Source of the DNA: Cliona cf. orientalis
Lineage: Eukaryota; Porifera; Demospongiae; Clionaida; Clionaidae
NCBI GenBank assembly: GCA_963930775.1
Contig: OZ005698.1
Location: 6,082,501-6,146,500, forward strand
Direction of reading: 5' to 3'
Length of the DNA stretch: 64,000 bases
Shown here: in pieces, positions 11,043 through 24,449 of the stretch
Position numbering within the stretch: position 1 is the first letter of the stretch
Layout of the letters: every line of letters starts with the position of its first letter
Position numbers and translations under genes: made by a program
The notes under the pieces: generated by a model
Told to the model about the DNA's origin: nothing
Database searches by the model: none
The model's input: only the letters and a program-made list of their open reading frames with translations

Positions 11043-12834
11043 CTGGTTGCTTCTTCAAACGTAGTGAGTTCATGATGCATCGCAATGTGAGCTTATGCAG
11101 AACCGTAATAGTCCACCGGTCTCCTATCCCTGGTGGATCTCCTAGGAGGTTCAGGGGTTTCAGTGGTGGGTGATTCAACTTCAACTGCAGGCAGTTCTTC
11201 AATGCTGCCGCTCTCTCTTTCTTCTTAAATCTTCAAGTTGTTGATCGGGGTTTCCCTCCCTCATCCTTGGGAATATGGACATAGACTGTACTTCCAAATA
11301 CTCGTGTTCCACACGCAATTTCCGCCCGTACCAGGTTTCGTGGGGCATTGTTCCTTCAACTGCCGAGTTTGGACTCCTATATTCCTCAGGTATGCGGCTG
11401 TGGAGATCGCCTCGGCCTGGCATGCAGGAGCATTGCTCTTATTGCTTCCACCAATGTGCGATTGAGTCGCTCAGCTGCTCGATTCTATTCAGGAGTCTTG
11501 GGCGTTGTTAACTTGTGTCAAATTCCACAGGCCTTGAGGTGAGGTTCAAAACTCTTGGAGGTGAATTCACCACCGTTATCCATCCTTAGAGTCTTTACCT
11601 TTCGATCCATGAAGTTTTAACTTCCGCCTGCCACTCCTTTAAGTGCTCAAATACCTGATCCTTGGCTTTGAGGAGAAACACCCAGACGTAGTGTGTCTTG
11701 TCATACAGCAGTGTCAAGAAGTATTCTCTTCCATTTAGGGATTTTTGACCGACTTTTCCTCACATGTCTGAGTGTACAAGCTCCAAGGACATCACGTCGT
11801 CGTTTCACTCAGCTTGAAACTGTTCTTGCATTGCTTCAGCCAATGCAGGCTTCGCAGATCCCGATTTCCTTAAACGTGTCATAGTCTAGCTGGCTGACAA
11901 GATCCTTCTTCACCAGCCTTTTTATGCTTTATTCATTTAGATGTCCAAAGCGTCAGTCTTTCTTTGTTCTCACTCTGAGCCACGCTCACACCCTCCTGAG
12001 ATATCTTGGCATACCTCCGGTGTATACGTATAGACTTCCCTCACGTGCACCGACAGTAATGATTTCGTCCTTGTTTCGAAATTAACAACTTGAGTCATCG
12101 AAGTGCACCGTCTTTTCAGCGTAACCTGCTCTCGCAACACTGATCAAGACGTAGGCCAGCTTTGGAATGTATAGTACTTTCTTCAGCGTACATTTCCATC
12201 TGATTCCATCATTCAGGAGCATGTCCATGTCAACTGTTTCTCCTCCAGTAACATCTAATGCGCTCCCATCACACAGAGTGACCCTTGTCACCAGATCCCA
12301 GCTCTTTCAACTCGGAACGTGCTTCAGTCATTGCAAATTTGGCTAGCGGCCCCCAAGTCCACAATCCAGTCATTTCTTGACCTTGCCACAAGTGCATTGC
12401 TAATCATCATCGTATCATGGGACGACTGACGCTCTTTCTTGGATTGACTTGGGTTTTCCATTCTTTTTGCTTGACTGCGCCCGGGCAAACTCAAAACAGT
12501 CTTTCTTAAAAAGGTCCAGGTCTCATGCAGTAATGACATGACCTGCTTCTTCCCTTTGGCCACAAGAAGCCTCTTGCCATCGTTTGCTTCTTCTCTGCCT
12601 TTCTATTTTTGTTCTTCTCTCAGCAAACATTCGGTCACCGTTTCCAGGGCTGGTACAGTGTCTGACCCATTCTCCAAGGCGGTCACTATAGCACATCGTA
12701 GCTTTCTGGTAGTCCAGCAAGTAGACATACCACCTTATCTTCATCTGAGACAGGCTCTGCTATCACTGCCAGTTCATCGAAGATCTCAGTAATTTTCTTA
12801 ATCTACTTGGTCATGGACACACTGTCACTCAATT

Positions 12835-13188
12835 TTATGGTAAAGAGTTTCTTTCTGAGATAGAGCTCATTTGCTCAAGTCTTCTTCTGAAATGTCCAGA
12901 TAGCTTCTTCCAGACTGCTGCTGGATCCACAGGGTCTCCCACGAGATAGAGTAACGAAGGGTCGATAGCCAATACAATTGTGGCTAGGGTGCGGTTGCTC
13001 CACCCCATATACCCCATGTACTTGGCGTGCTTATCGACTTCGGTCGTGGTGTCAGGAGCTTTCTCAGTGCCAGCCACTATTCCCCATAAGCCTTCTCTGA
13101 CGAGAATCATCTTATGTTGGAGTTTCCAGCTCGGGTAGTTAGTACCCTTCAGTGGAATAATTGACACGGCCTTTCCGCCTTCTGCCAT
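12835..13188 (-). pseudogene. copia gag remnant
   Basis: Opens with ATG just inside the 5' LTR. It shows the gag features of copia elements, including NYPSWKLQHKMILVREGLW and a later AAVWKKLSGHF. The frame is lost after about 117 codons. Confidence 0.8.
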
Positions 13189-13452
13189 TGTGCTGCTTCA
13201 ACTCGTTAAACTCATCATTAGCTAAAGAATATTCAGACAGTTGTGTCTGGACCCATAACCTGTTGAGACAGATACAATATTCAGCAAACTCAGTACACAA
13301 ATCAAGACAGCATGGCAATAGAATAATATCACATGACAAAAGGTTTACGTAATGCATGACTACATAACGATTGTACTACACAAAACAATAGCACTATAGT
13401 ACAGTTCAGGTTCAAAAGTCATGCATGAGTGCTGTTCGATAGAAACTTAACA

Positions 13453-14660
13453 CGTCGAGCAGCTAAAAAGGAAAGAAAGACTGAGAAATGCAAACATAAA
13501 AACAGGCTCAGACTCAGAGAGAAAAGGCTACAGAGGAAACGTTTCAAGCAGGCAGAGCAAAACATCTTGAGTGCAGAGGATCCATGTGAGACTCTAAATT
13601 AAAGGCCTTAAAGACTCAGAAACAAGTGATTATTGCTAGTAAAACAATCATGGCTAAACTATGAGGTCACGAGCTACATAGCTAATCTTCATAACTTCCA
13701 AGTTATCTGTATACTGTCATTGAAATACTGGCTCATTTGTTAACCCTCGGCGCATGCGTGAGGGTTACAGTAGTTGGTCTGTCTATCTGTCTGTTACCAC
13801 GCTAGCTGCTACATACCTCGTTTGCGAGTCCAATTTGCGGTGTTGCAAGGTTCCTTATGGCGTTCCCAATTCACGATTTGTGTGGATTTCTCTGAAAACG
13901 CTTTGTTCGCCAGTTTTGACGTCATTTGCCGATTCTAATCTTCTTGACTTTGCCCGAGCTAGCGATAGCATGACTTAATAATGTATAAATAGGTTGTGCA
14001 CTATAATATTATACGGTATGTACGTCTATAACCCTCAGCGCATGCGCGGTGACATCAATCCCGCCGCTCAGTCCACCAGTAAGCTTTTGACGATCGTGGC
14101 TTCTTTTCAATTCTAAGGCTTAGCTGGCTGTATTCTTGTGGTACCCTTTGACTCTCTGGCTTGTATATGCATGCATGGAATTAGTACTTGAAACCAGCCC
14201 TTTAGCTACCCCCTTTTCTGCATTCAACTGTTGAAGCATGTAGCTAATGCCATGCAGCGCACCGAGGGTTTTGTGCTCGAGAGAGCTCTAGTATTTGTGT
14301 GGGGTTTGTGGAGGCTTGCCCCATTGATTTAAGCATCGTCTCTAGTATGAAATATGGGCATGGTTAACCGTACGGCAAGTATTAATTGAATTTCCATATT
14401 GCTTCTCTGAATGCATAGATTTTGGAGTTGGCCAAAGGGGTTCAGATAATCAAGACTGGACTAATGTAGAGACTGCATGTACAATTATGTTGATGCATTC
14501 GGTTATTAGCTGGGAATGAATGGTCTACTATTGGTGAATATCATGGTATAGCCATGGCCATACTGCTGGCCAGAACATTATGGCCATAGCTATATCTATG
14601 ACTTTAAATGCACGATCAATATTTACTTTGTATAATGAAGCCCTTTCTTCCATCATGTAG
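13453..14660. other. Intergenic, with two GCGCATGCG palindromic repeat cores
   Basis: At 13741-13790, TTAACCCTCGGCGCATGCGTGAGGGTTA is followed by a GTCTGTCT-like tract. At 14031-14052 a second copy, ACCCTCAGCGCATGCGCGG, occurs. No coding exon is recognised. The region should include the promoter of the PUB-RRM gene. Confidence 0.4.
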
Positions 14661-17600
14661 CAACTAGGAAGATCAGAGTATCTCACATCAATGATATCTG
14701 CTTTCGACCTTCTCTTGAAATTTGTGATAAATCTTCTCAAACCAAACCACCCCCTAATTTGGCGCTCTATCAAGACTGACAACACTACATTCAGAGCACG
14801 TGTGGCACGCATGAAAGGTCATGAAGATATACTTAGACTGATGGGCTATACTGAGCTGGGAGGGAACTCACTTCAGTTCCCAGAGTGTGTCATTGAACCG
14901 GAAAAATCGAAGCTCTATATCATGGCAGCTGAACTATTGATGGCCAAAATAGAAGTTGAGCAGCTCAATGAGCAAACAAGTTCTGCTAGTAGTGGTAGCC
15001 TAATGGGATATCAGTCACAGTACCAGGATTACAGGGAGCATCAGGATATCCATGCTGATACTACTACTACTTCACCAGTGGCTTTTCGTGGGTATGCATA
15101 GTGAACGTCTGAGTGTGTATGGGTATGGGTATGTGTAAATGTGCTTGGTTTTAATTATCCATGTGTGTGCACGGCTACTCAAAAAGCAAGCGTAGGAATG
15201 TATAGTGGATGTGATACGTTATCCCTACGAATCTTGTTTGTGTATTTTTTGGCACTGCCATCCCTACTTCATCCTTCAATTTTATTTAATTGTTTTTTAT
15301 ACTTGTTACTGTTCTTTTTTTAGTGCCCTCAGGACCTGGTAGTTCATGATTGTCATTAATTTTCATCAATGCCTCCTAGCTGACAAATGGCTATTTTTTT
15401 GAACATCTGGTTCTGGCATATACAATTGAGTTGAAGGATGATCTTGGTCTTGTTGATAGATAATTTGCTGTAGATTCTAATTTTGACACTTAGAAAGTAC
15501 ACAAAGTACCTGTTTTGAGATATTTGAACTTTTATAATGTATTATATATATTATGGAGTATCCGTGCCATCCCTACTCTTATAGAGTCTACCGACTCTAT
15601 GATAATTGCGTGTAATCCGTATTAATGCATTCTTGTGGTTACTCTCTACAACTGCAGTAAGCTGACTGTACACTGTAGTGTTGCTTGGCTTTACAAATTT
15701 GTAATATGCATACTAGCTATAGCTAATGCGCCAAGAGTTTTGCACTATAGTGCTTCATTTATGTGTGCATTTACATTGTGTGATGTGTATCCATTGTAAA
15801 TATATGCGCTACAGCCAACATCCTAAATCCAAGCCACACCATGACACCACATTCCGTCTTCCACCGAATGTAAATGATCCAACTACCTGCACCTTGAGTG
15901 CAACACCAGCTTCATACCTCTCCATTAGCACAACTCTCACCACTACCACAGTTGAATCCTCCATTAGTAGCTCTACTGTTACTGTTACTACTTCTGGTAC
16001 CGATATTGTAAAATCAGAAAATGTTTCTGGCAAATTGCTAACTGCATCATCGGACATTAGTGAACATGAATCTGTCCTACAAGATTTAAGACGTCGGAGG
16101 TTAGAACTAAAGCAGCAACGAGAGCAATCATCGAGAAAAACAGATAGTACGTGTCATCTCACTTCATCAAGTATAGTGGAGGAAATTATAAGTCCAGCCA
16201 TTTCTACTGCTCAGCCTCCAATGCTAGTCCACCCTCACTATTCAGATGAAAATTCACGGACATCTGGCCATGTAAATGTGGATAGCATACCTTTACCAAA
16301 ATCAAGTCCAGTGGATCCCCATTTAAACATACACATGTCTCAGCCTCAGGTATCCACAATGATCTCTAGTGGTCCAGATATGTTTCCCTCATCAATTTAC
16401 TCGAACAGTGGCCCAAAGATGGAAACTATTTCGACTCGAGTGCCTGCCACATCTTCAAGTGAATCATCCACGTCACCAGGAAAAACTAACCTCACTCAGA
16501 AGAAGACTGAGAGTGATATTGCTAACCCAGATTATCTCTTGATGAGGGAGGAAGAAAGGTGGAAACCAGAAACTGCATCGACTGATTATCCACATATGGA
16601 TATTCCACCAAATCATGAGCAGAAATTTCGACATGAAAAGTCAGAGAAATCGCATAAGGACCATGCCAATGAATTCACTCAAGCATATTATGCATCTGGT
16701 ATGCTCACAGCGGGAGTACAACATATCCAAGAAGACGGGAAGCAGCAAGTGTTGACTGGAAATAAAGTAAGTTAAAGTATATAGCAAAATTAAGGGTTGA
16801 GGAAGTGTAGTAGTCACAGGATATAATACTCTTAGATCATAGAGTGACTCTCTGACTGACTTTGGTTCTAACTTTAATACCTCTTTGCTGAATCATCATG
16901 CATGTGGCATCATGAGGCACATGGATTGTCAGTACCTTGCATTATGATGAGCACAAGTAGGTGCATATTCCTATGGTTACGTATATTATGCTGTTAGTTC
17001 ATTTACATGTAGCTGAATCTGGCTTCATGACTGCGCTCATGAAGCTCTTGATGGGCCTCAATCAGCGTGCAACAGTACTGTGCCGAGGATTTTGCATGAT
17101 ACTTTTTACTTACCTTTGAAAAACAAATATAGTACTTTCAGATGTGCGTGTATGAGTTGTAATATAATATAATATCAGGAATGGTATACGTATATGTCTT
17201 AGACTATTACTTGCCAGTCCTTTAATATCATACACGTAATTATGTAAACTTTGCATGGATGCAATCAATTTTTAACCTTAAACATTGTAATACAGGATAT
17301 GATGAAATCAGAAGAGCCGTTTGATTCTGAATCAGATACAGAGTCAGTATGTAGTACGTTAAGCGCTTCAAGTTCAGTTACGAGTTCTAGTGATAAGGCT
17401 AAAGTGCGAGTCACATTTCCTCCTTTTATCACAACCAAACAACTATACAGTCATTTTGACTTGCATGGCTTTGATGAAACTGAAATTCACATTCAGAGAC
17501 ACAAGAACAGAAGGACAGGTAAACACTATGGAAGTGCAACAGTTATAGTTGCTTCTCAACCGGCAATGTTTATTTCAAATCTCAACAATACTTTGATATT

Positions 17601-20324
17601 GAATCTTCATAAATTGAAAGCGGAACCTTGTGTGAAAGGACAAAGGCAGGAAAGGAGACAGAAATGGTCATCCAAACAGTCGCCACACAGTGTCACTACT
17701 CCTGCAACTTTATCCAAGTTTGATACCACATCTCCAGATGTTCTAATGGATCCATGCCGAGTTTTTGTAGGTTCGGGATTACCACCATATATAAATGAGC
17801 AGCATATTCGTGAACATTTTCAACATTTTGCTGATGAAATCGTTCGTGTTGACACTATTAAGGACAAGATAACTCATGTACCTAAGGGATATTTCTTTAT
17901 CACTTTTAAGTCCCAAGCATCTGCTGACATGGCCATTCAAATGTTCCATAAGTCATTCATTCTTGGTGAGCATAAAGTGAAAGTTGAACGGCAGAGAAGT
18001 GCTCAACCACAATATTCTGGATTAGTAGAGGCACCGTTTTCACCTGACACAGCATATTCAGCTATACAAGCAACTTCGCTGGTAGTAAATCTAAGCCCTG
18101 CCATTACTGACGACGAAATTAAAGCATTGATTGGTGTACCAACTATTGCAGTTGTCAACGATGAAATCAACCCTCAACGACGATATATCCAATTTCATAG
18201 TCATAGTGATGCAATCACAGCACAGGATAAGCTAAATGGGAAAACCTTTCTTGGCCAAACTATACAGGCAGATTTGAATAGAGAATTTCAAACTCCTTCA
18301 CCAAATGTAGGTCCTCAATATCACCATCATCAAAATTTACAGAATCCAGAACAACAGGATCATACTGTTCCTCAGACACACCACTATTTGTACAATCCTC
18401 AGCAACAAGATCATGACTTCTCACCTGAACAGTTCCAACAAAGAAGGTAAAAAGAGTGTGGTAGCAAGTAATAGTATGACATCATCAAATATTCATGACA
18501 GTGACATAATATAATATGTATACATGCGTATGGTGGGGTCTATTCTTATGCCTCTGCATGTGACAATCTATTCACCCCATGTATTGATGCACAAGGTACA
18601 AACATTTTCATGCATGTACTTGATTTGTTCTTTAATTACAGACATAATGAAGAGATGAAATTGCTACAGCTTCAACCAGAACAGTGGAATCAGCTGATGA
18701 TAGCGCAATCTTCTGGTAAAAGTCTATATCAAGAAATTATTTCGCCATTTAAGACTAATCCAAATGTGGCAATCAAGATTGCACCTGATAGCTACATGCT
18801 ACAAATATCGGGCATACCTGCTGCTGTGTCAAGTGCATATGAGCACATACAAAGTCAACTGAGCAAGGATCTTCATATATCAGATAGGTAAATGAATACT
18901 ATATATTCTTTCTTGTGGTGTTTTTTAACTACAAACCTTTCATTATCTATAGAATTAAGATGGAGGCTCTTGTTGAATTGTACCCAAGGCTTCCTGAGGA
19001 ATTGTTCTCTAAGTATGGAGTAACACTTACTGGTTTCAGTGCTGAATCATCAGTCATCCATTTTGAAGGTACTGCTTCTCAAAGTAACGCCTGGGCTGAA
19101 GTGAACAAAATAATTTCATCAGCTGTAGTCTCACAGATTGAAGTAACATTTCCATTGTCTCTACTTCGATCGTTAAGGAAATGCTTCAGTAGCAGCAGTA
19201 TTCCAGTTTTTGTCAAACCTTGTCAAACAGTTGGCCTTACAAATCAAGTGATTGTCTGTTCTTTTGACAAATCCAAACTCGATGAAGCAGTTAGGATCAT
19301 TTACAGTGGTCCTGCTGAGAGCACACTTGGTATTTCCCAATCTGATATTGGATTGCTTGTCAATGATCAGTGTATGAACAATATTGAGGAGGAAATGTGT
19401 GTATCCATTACTATAGCACGGCAAGCAGATGATGAAAAAGCTAAGGTTGTCATTTATGGATTTTATCAAAATGATGCTCAAGAAGCTAGAAAGAGGTTAC
19501 TTATCCGGCTTAAAGAGAAGAGAACAATTCATAGGTTTGAACCTGAGCAGGTTATGTACTTGCAATATCAGCACGAAATGTCTCCTCATCTATTTGTTGG
19601 TATTCCTATAGAATTCAGAAGGGGAATGGTCCATGGTAGTTCAGAAGCAATAGGAAAGTTATTGAGTGGACCTCTCCTCAGTAATCTTCAGTGGAAGCGA
19701 TATCAATTTGATTGTTTTCCAAAATACGAGCAGCAAATAATCAGAAGTGTTCTTCGTCCTTTGAAAGAGAAAAATCCAGATTTTGTGTATTTAGTTGATA
19801 AGCCTGATATGAAAACAGGGAAGCAAAGCTCAGTGCGTGAACCAGAACATAGACGATTTGACATTATTGTTTACAGCAAAAACCCAACTACTTTTTCTCT
19901 TGTGTGTGCTTCCCTTAACGATATCAATCCAATGTCCAAACGCTACTCTTTCAAGTATCGTGAATCAGTGCAACATATAAGATCAATCAAAAGCAAGTTA
20001 GAAAGTGCCTACCTTGTGCACATTTCTGAAAACGAACGAGGAGCCCGTATTAATGGACTTAAGCCAGATGATGTCCAGAAGTGCTGGGAAGAGATTGATG
20101 AAGAGATCAAATCTAGTGTTGTAATAATGAAGACCATCTCATTTACAGAGCATGAATCAAAATTCCTTAAGGAAAAGTATTCTGAGCATCTAAAAATACA
20201 ATTCTCTTGTAACATATTTTATGGCAAAGATCATGGTAAACTGTGTGCAAAAGGAAAAGTGAGGGATATCGAAGCATTAGAAAGTAAAATTTCTGAAATT
20301 TTGGAGTCAGGAGTGCATAGTGAA
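14661..20324 (+). CDS. PUB-RRM-KH-like protein (PARP14/DTX3L-like N-terminal architecture), 3' end lost in gap
   Basis: Exons 14661-15091, 15815-16766, 17296-18446, 18642-18887 and 18953 to the gap join in phase, giving at least 1,380 residues. The first exon encodes a PUB domain: LLLKFVINLLKP, WRSIKTDNTTFRARV, then LQFPE. PUB domains in PNGase, UBXD1 and HOIP bind p97/VCP. Next comes a Ser/Thr-rich disordered stretch. Three RRM-like folds follow in the third exon, for example CRVFVGSGLPPYINEQHIREHF with GYFFITFKSQASADMAI. Gln/His-rich sequence and repeated KH-like segments come after, the last near 20160-20310. RRM arrays followed by degenerate KH arrays are typical of PARP14-like proteins, but no macro or ART domain is visible before the N gap. 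The start is either the acceptor at 14661 (with an upstream exon) or the ATG at 14691. Confidence 0.8.
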
Positions 20325-20524
20325 NNNNNNNNNNNNNNNNNNNNNNNNNNNNNNNNNNNNNNNNNNNNNNNNNNNNNNNNNNNNNNNNNNNNNNNNNNNN
20401 NNNNNNNNNNNNNNNNNNNNNNNNNNNNNNNNNNNNNNNNNNNNNNNNNNNNNNNNNNNNNNNNNNNNNNNNNNNNNNNNNNNNNNNNNNNNNNNNNNNN
20501 NNNNNNNNNNNNNNNNNNNNNNNN
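20325..20524. other. Assembly gap of 200 N
   Basis: Exactly 200 N, which suggests a placeholder rather than a measured gap. The 3' end of the PUB-RRM-KH gene and the 5' end of the IWR1 homologue lie in it. A frame that reads across the N run is an artefact. Confidence 0.95.
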
Positions 20525-23500
20525 AATGTTAATGGTGATTCCTCCTCTCCAGATGACCTATACAGTGTGTTCCACCTGGTGGAGACGACTCCTACACATA
20601 ACATCACTCAAACTCAAGTGCTTGTAAGTTGATTGCTAGTGACTTAGCCTAGTTCACAATACATGTATATGATGCAAAGCCCTTGCGTTGTGTTATGTCA
20701 AGCTTATGATACATGATAGTATAACTCCATGGGTTTACCTTGACCAGCTGCAAGAATTACAAGGATCCACGAGCGTTACCATGAAGGCGACACAACACAA
20801 TTCCAGCCGTGTGTCATAGTGGGGCCTTACATGTACCGTACCCTCACAAAAGAGGGCCCATGGGCGGTGCACCTTATACTGGGCCAAGACTGGGGGATGG
20901 GCTGATATTCGAGGTATCAGTATTGCATTTAGATGTGAAAGAGCTCCCATGTAAGTTACCCATGCTATCTTCATAATTCGAATAATAATATAATCCGTAG
21001 TGGGCCCTCTTTCATGAGGGTACGGTATAATAATATTCCTGCCAATTGCATACACACTCTGCTATTCTCCTGCTGTCTCTAGGATCATATTAAGTCGTGC
21101 AAGCCGACAGACCACTCTCTCCTCGTGAAGAAGAATCCATTTTCATCACTGACCATCTCTGACCGCCAGGAAGACAGAAGAGAAAAGAAAAAGGTGAGCT
21201 AGCATGCAATCCCATCCAAGTCCACGTTTGTGGTCCTTCACCTTCATAATGATTATTATTTACGGTTGATTGTGGTACAGGTATCTTCTCAAAGCCATCG
21301 GTTTAAGGTGGTGGCAAAGCATAGGTCCCTTAACGATCCTGAAACACAAGATGAAACTAAGTCAGGCCCCACTGCAAGGTGATATTTATGAACTATTATT
21401 TAGGTGCCTGTGCTAATGCATTATTACATTCGTATAATATTATAATACACATTGACTTGCATTTGCATATCATGTTTCATGTGTTGCATAGTACTGCCGT
21501 GATGGGGAGTGAAGCATACATGTCACCCACGTATCCTAATTAGTTAGCCCTCGGTACTGTTACTGCATGTATCTTTCCTTGTAGTAATGGTGAGACCAGT
21601 TCAGCCAAGGAGCTGATGAGTGAATTGGTGCATCTCTACGATGTGGTAGTGGAGGACTCAGAAACAGATTCCAAGGCAGTAAATGGACAACCATCTGACG
21701 ATGACAAGAAGACAGATTTAGCTGTTGGCGGAATGGAGGTGGCTGTAAGCGGTGCAGCAAAGCCACGAGAGGGGGCTATTACATGCAACTCAACGGAGAT
21801 GATCAGGGAGAAACAACACTGTGCCAGCGGTAGGCTTGTACATGTACCAGTGCCATTGTACCGGCCAAACATGATTTCTATCTCAGATGCAAACGTAGAC
21901 TTGTCCTCCCCACAGGCCCTATTCCCATCAATGTTGCACGCTGAAAAACTGGGAATGAGCCCAGAGGGTGATCCATCTATACATAATTATGTAGTAAACA
22001 TCCATTGCTGCTTGAGTTCTTGTTTCTTTTCTGTTCCAGGGCTAGAGAGTGACTATGTGTATGACTTGTACTACACCAGAGGCCACGGGACCACTGGCTA
22101 CGGCTAGTGAGTATTGTCATAAAATTAATGTACACACTCTTGTTCATAGGGTTAGGATGGCTGACAGTTTTATAGCTAGGGTAGGGCATTTCTCCCATCA
22201 CCAGCCCCTGCTCACTTCCTTTGCCCACTTGGATACTGCTTAACTTCATACATAATCCATTGCAATTTCCCCTCAGTAGTCTATGATGCTACCTAGGCTG
22301 TTGCTCTTGTCACATATAATCATACATGTACAATGTATAATAATTATAATGTACCTCTTGATGGATATACATGTATATGGTCAGTTTGTGCACACTGGAT
22401 TTACAACTGTTGCATGAGTATTATTTGAACCTGTTTTTACTATTTTCGAGGGGATATATGATGTGCTCTTTACTGTTTTCTTTTTGCAGTGATTGGGAGT
22501 CTCTGTGTATCTATGACAGTCGCTATGGCATTGAGCTCTTCAACTATGACCTTCTGCACCCAACTTCATTCAATGACTATGATGATGACGATGACTCCAA
22601 TGGTTAGTGCATGCTAGCTATACAATACCTACCCCAATCAAACAAAAGGCGGGCTCAAAGAAGGTTATACATGTAGGTATGAAAGCTCCTCTGTCTTTTA
22701 ATTGTCCTACTTTCCTTAATTACTGTGGTATGCTTATGATCAAAAATAAATTTTTTGTATACACCGATTTATGCACTAATAATAATATTATTTGTTTGTT
22801 TGTTTGTTGCAGCTGAGGATAACTGGCGTAATGACTATCCTGATGAGGAGGATCTCTTTCACAGTGACTCTGAGGAGGAGGGTCAGCACTCTAGAGCTGC
22901 ATACCGATACCACGACTCCTACGGTATGGTCTGATACTGACCTAACCTAATTTTGAGAATGTACAGATACATCATTATGTCCTCAGTAGCAGTTTACTTT
23001 TTTGCGGTTATTCTATGAGGTAATTACATGACATTTTGTATACTATGCAAAATTCAGGGCTTCGATGGAGCCTTTCTGAGACTTGATATTTGGTAAATAT
23101 GTAGAGTATCTTACGTGTGTGTCCAGCGAATACCTCTGTGATCGAAGCTTCGAAATTTGTCACTATTGAGATCGAGAGCCACTCTCAGACTCACGATGAG
23201 AGTCTAGTCTACAATGTGCAGCACTGGCATCAATGCACGATGTGTACCCACTATAATGACGACCTTTACCACATACACTACTTGTGCTATGCAGCTACTG
23301 AGGACTGTCACGTGATATTTGGACCCCGAAATATTCGGACCCCCATGCAGACCCTGGAAACTAACCCAGCTAACCATTTATACCCAGAACCCAGCCCCTG
23401 ACCCTTCTGAATCTCTGCTATAGCTGATGACATGCATGGAGGTCCATATTATTATTATTTCTGAAATAATAATTATAAGGGCCAGGGGGTCCAAATATTT

Positions 23501-23686
23501 CGAAAAAATTACTATTTTATTATATGGACCGGGGGGAACAAAAAAGTAGGGCTCCAAATTTATCATGACAGGAGATGATCAAATTTCATTATAAAGTGGC
23601 ATTGCATCTTCGTTGTACATGTAGATGACTACATCTTTGATGAGGCTCATGACGATCCTTACCAACAAAATACAAGTTACTGGTAA
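20525..23686 (+). CDS. SLC7A6OS: IWR1 / SLC7A6OS homologue (RNA polymerase II nuclear import factor), 5' end in gap
   Basis: Exons 20525-20623, 21083-21193, 21281-21378, 21585-21829, 22040-22106, 22490-22602, 22813-22923 and 23625-23686 join in phase. The stop is TAA after SYW. Family signatures in order are VFHLVE, HRFKVVAKHRSL, ITCNSTEMIREK, DYVYDLYY and the hallmark NWRNDYPDEED in an acidic tail. These match SLC7A6OS and yeast Iwr1, which bind assembled RNA polymerase II and carry it to the nucleus with a bipartite import signal. The visible 301 residues are close to the usual length of about 310, so only the N terminus should be missing. The stretch 21830-22039 stays open and in frame, so it may be an exon extension or retained intron. 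The last exon stop overlaps a GTAAGT-like donor, so a further exon is possible. Confidence 0.9.
20836..21025. mobile_element. Complete MITE, TA-flanked, CCGTACCCTC terminal repeats
   Basis: The ends CCGTACCCTCACAAAAGAGG and, reverse-complemented, CCGTACCCTCATGAAAGAGG are inverted repeats flanked by TA. It sits in the first visible intron of the IWR1 homologue. The copy at 7738 shares the same end. Confidence 0.75.
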
Positions 23687-24255
23687 GTCACATCAATCCC
23701 TTTACAAGACCCATGTACACACACACACTTATTTATGCATACAGGCACACTGGTTTTGAAAATCCTGATCATGATTCATGACCATGCAGCCATGGTATAA
23801 AGCCATCCTTAATTCTAATAATTTCTCTCTCAATCCATGACATTATCAGTTAAAATACATGAGAACAATTGTAACAAATAAGTTTTTAATTATTATTTCA
23901 TGATCTGAGCACCATACCGATCATGATCATGATGACATATTATTTTTGTTTTGACTGCTGTCCTTGATGGACTTTAAGATTATTAATTATTTTCAGATGA
24001 ACTCAAGGATAAGAAATTGATGAACATTATTTTACGTTTTTATGCTGTGTGATTCAGCGTTTTAATAATTATTTTGATATTGCTGGTCACATAATAACTT
24101 AGTTCATGTGTCTTGGTTGTTGGTGCTGGTGTGTTTGAGCCTGGACGATGATCCTCTATGATCCAATGCCGTCACCTGCCGTGGATCAACACATGATCAT
24201 AATAATAACAATATTTTTATCCCACTCAGGTATTACAAGTCTTAATGTTAATTGT

Positions 24256-24449
24256 GTGAGGTTGTTTACTATTGCGCAGGCTCAAACGGGACCAAAAGTA
24301 AGTGTATGTTACATGGAATGGCGGAGTGTCCACTGTTGAGGGGGTTTGAATATATTGAAGTCTATGGAAATACAATCTGGACATTCAGAATTGTCCGTTA
24401 AATCGCAGTTGCCGTTGAGGGCTGTCCGTTAAGCGGGGCTATAGGGGAA
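24256..24449. repeat. Truncated copy of the 4393-4876 MITE family
   Basis: It shares long near-identical stretches with 4680-4870, including GAATATATTGAAGTCTATGG and AATACAATCTGGACATTC. The left end is missing and the right end has degraded. Confidence 0.75.

Larger units (their letters stand above)
9390..13452 (-). mobile_element. Degenerate Ty1/copia LTR retrotransposon
   Basis: The element reads on the minus strand. Its 5' LTR is 13261-13452 (TGTTGAGACA...CTTAACA). The 3' LTR remnant is about 9390-9561. The two share GCAAACTCAG, ACAGCATGGCAATAGAATAA and GTACAGTTCAGGTTCA. A purine tract (GTGAGGAGG) abuts the 3' LTR. GGTTATGGGTCCAGA next to the 5' LTR would be the primer site. In order, remnants of gag (12835-13188, UBN2-like), protease (WIVDLGAASQ, 12324-12563), an integrase-region fragment (11199-11423), reverse transcriptase (YVDDMILAG, near 10400-10500) and RNase H (SIAEAEYVALS, near 9900) can be read in different frames. 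Many frameshifts and stops show it is dead. Confidence 0.9.

Noticed and set aside
10141..12792. Several plus-strand frames of 60-90 codons
   Set aside because: They lie antisense to the copia remnant and have no protein-like content.
23117..23401. 94-codon frame within the IWR1 intron
   Set aside because: No domain and no phase agreement with flanking exons; the flanking 23.3-23.55 kb is a poor inverted repeat.
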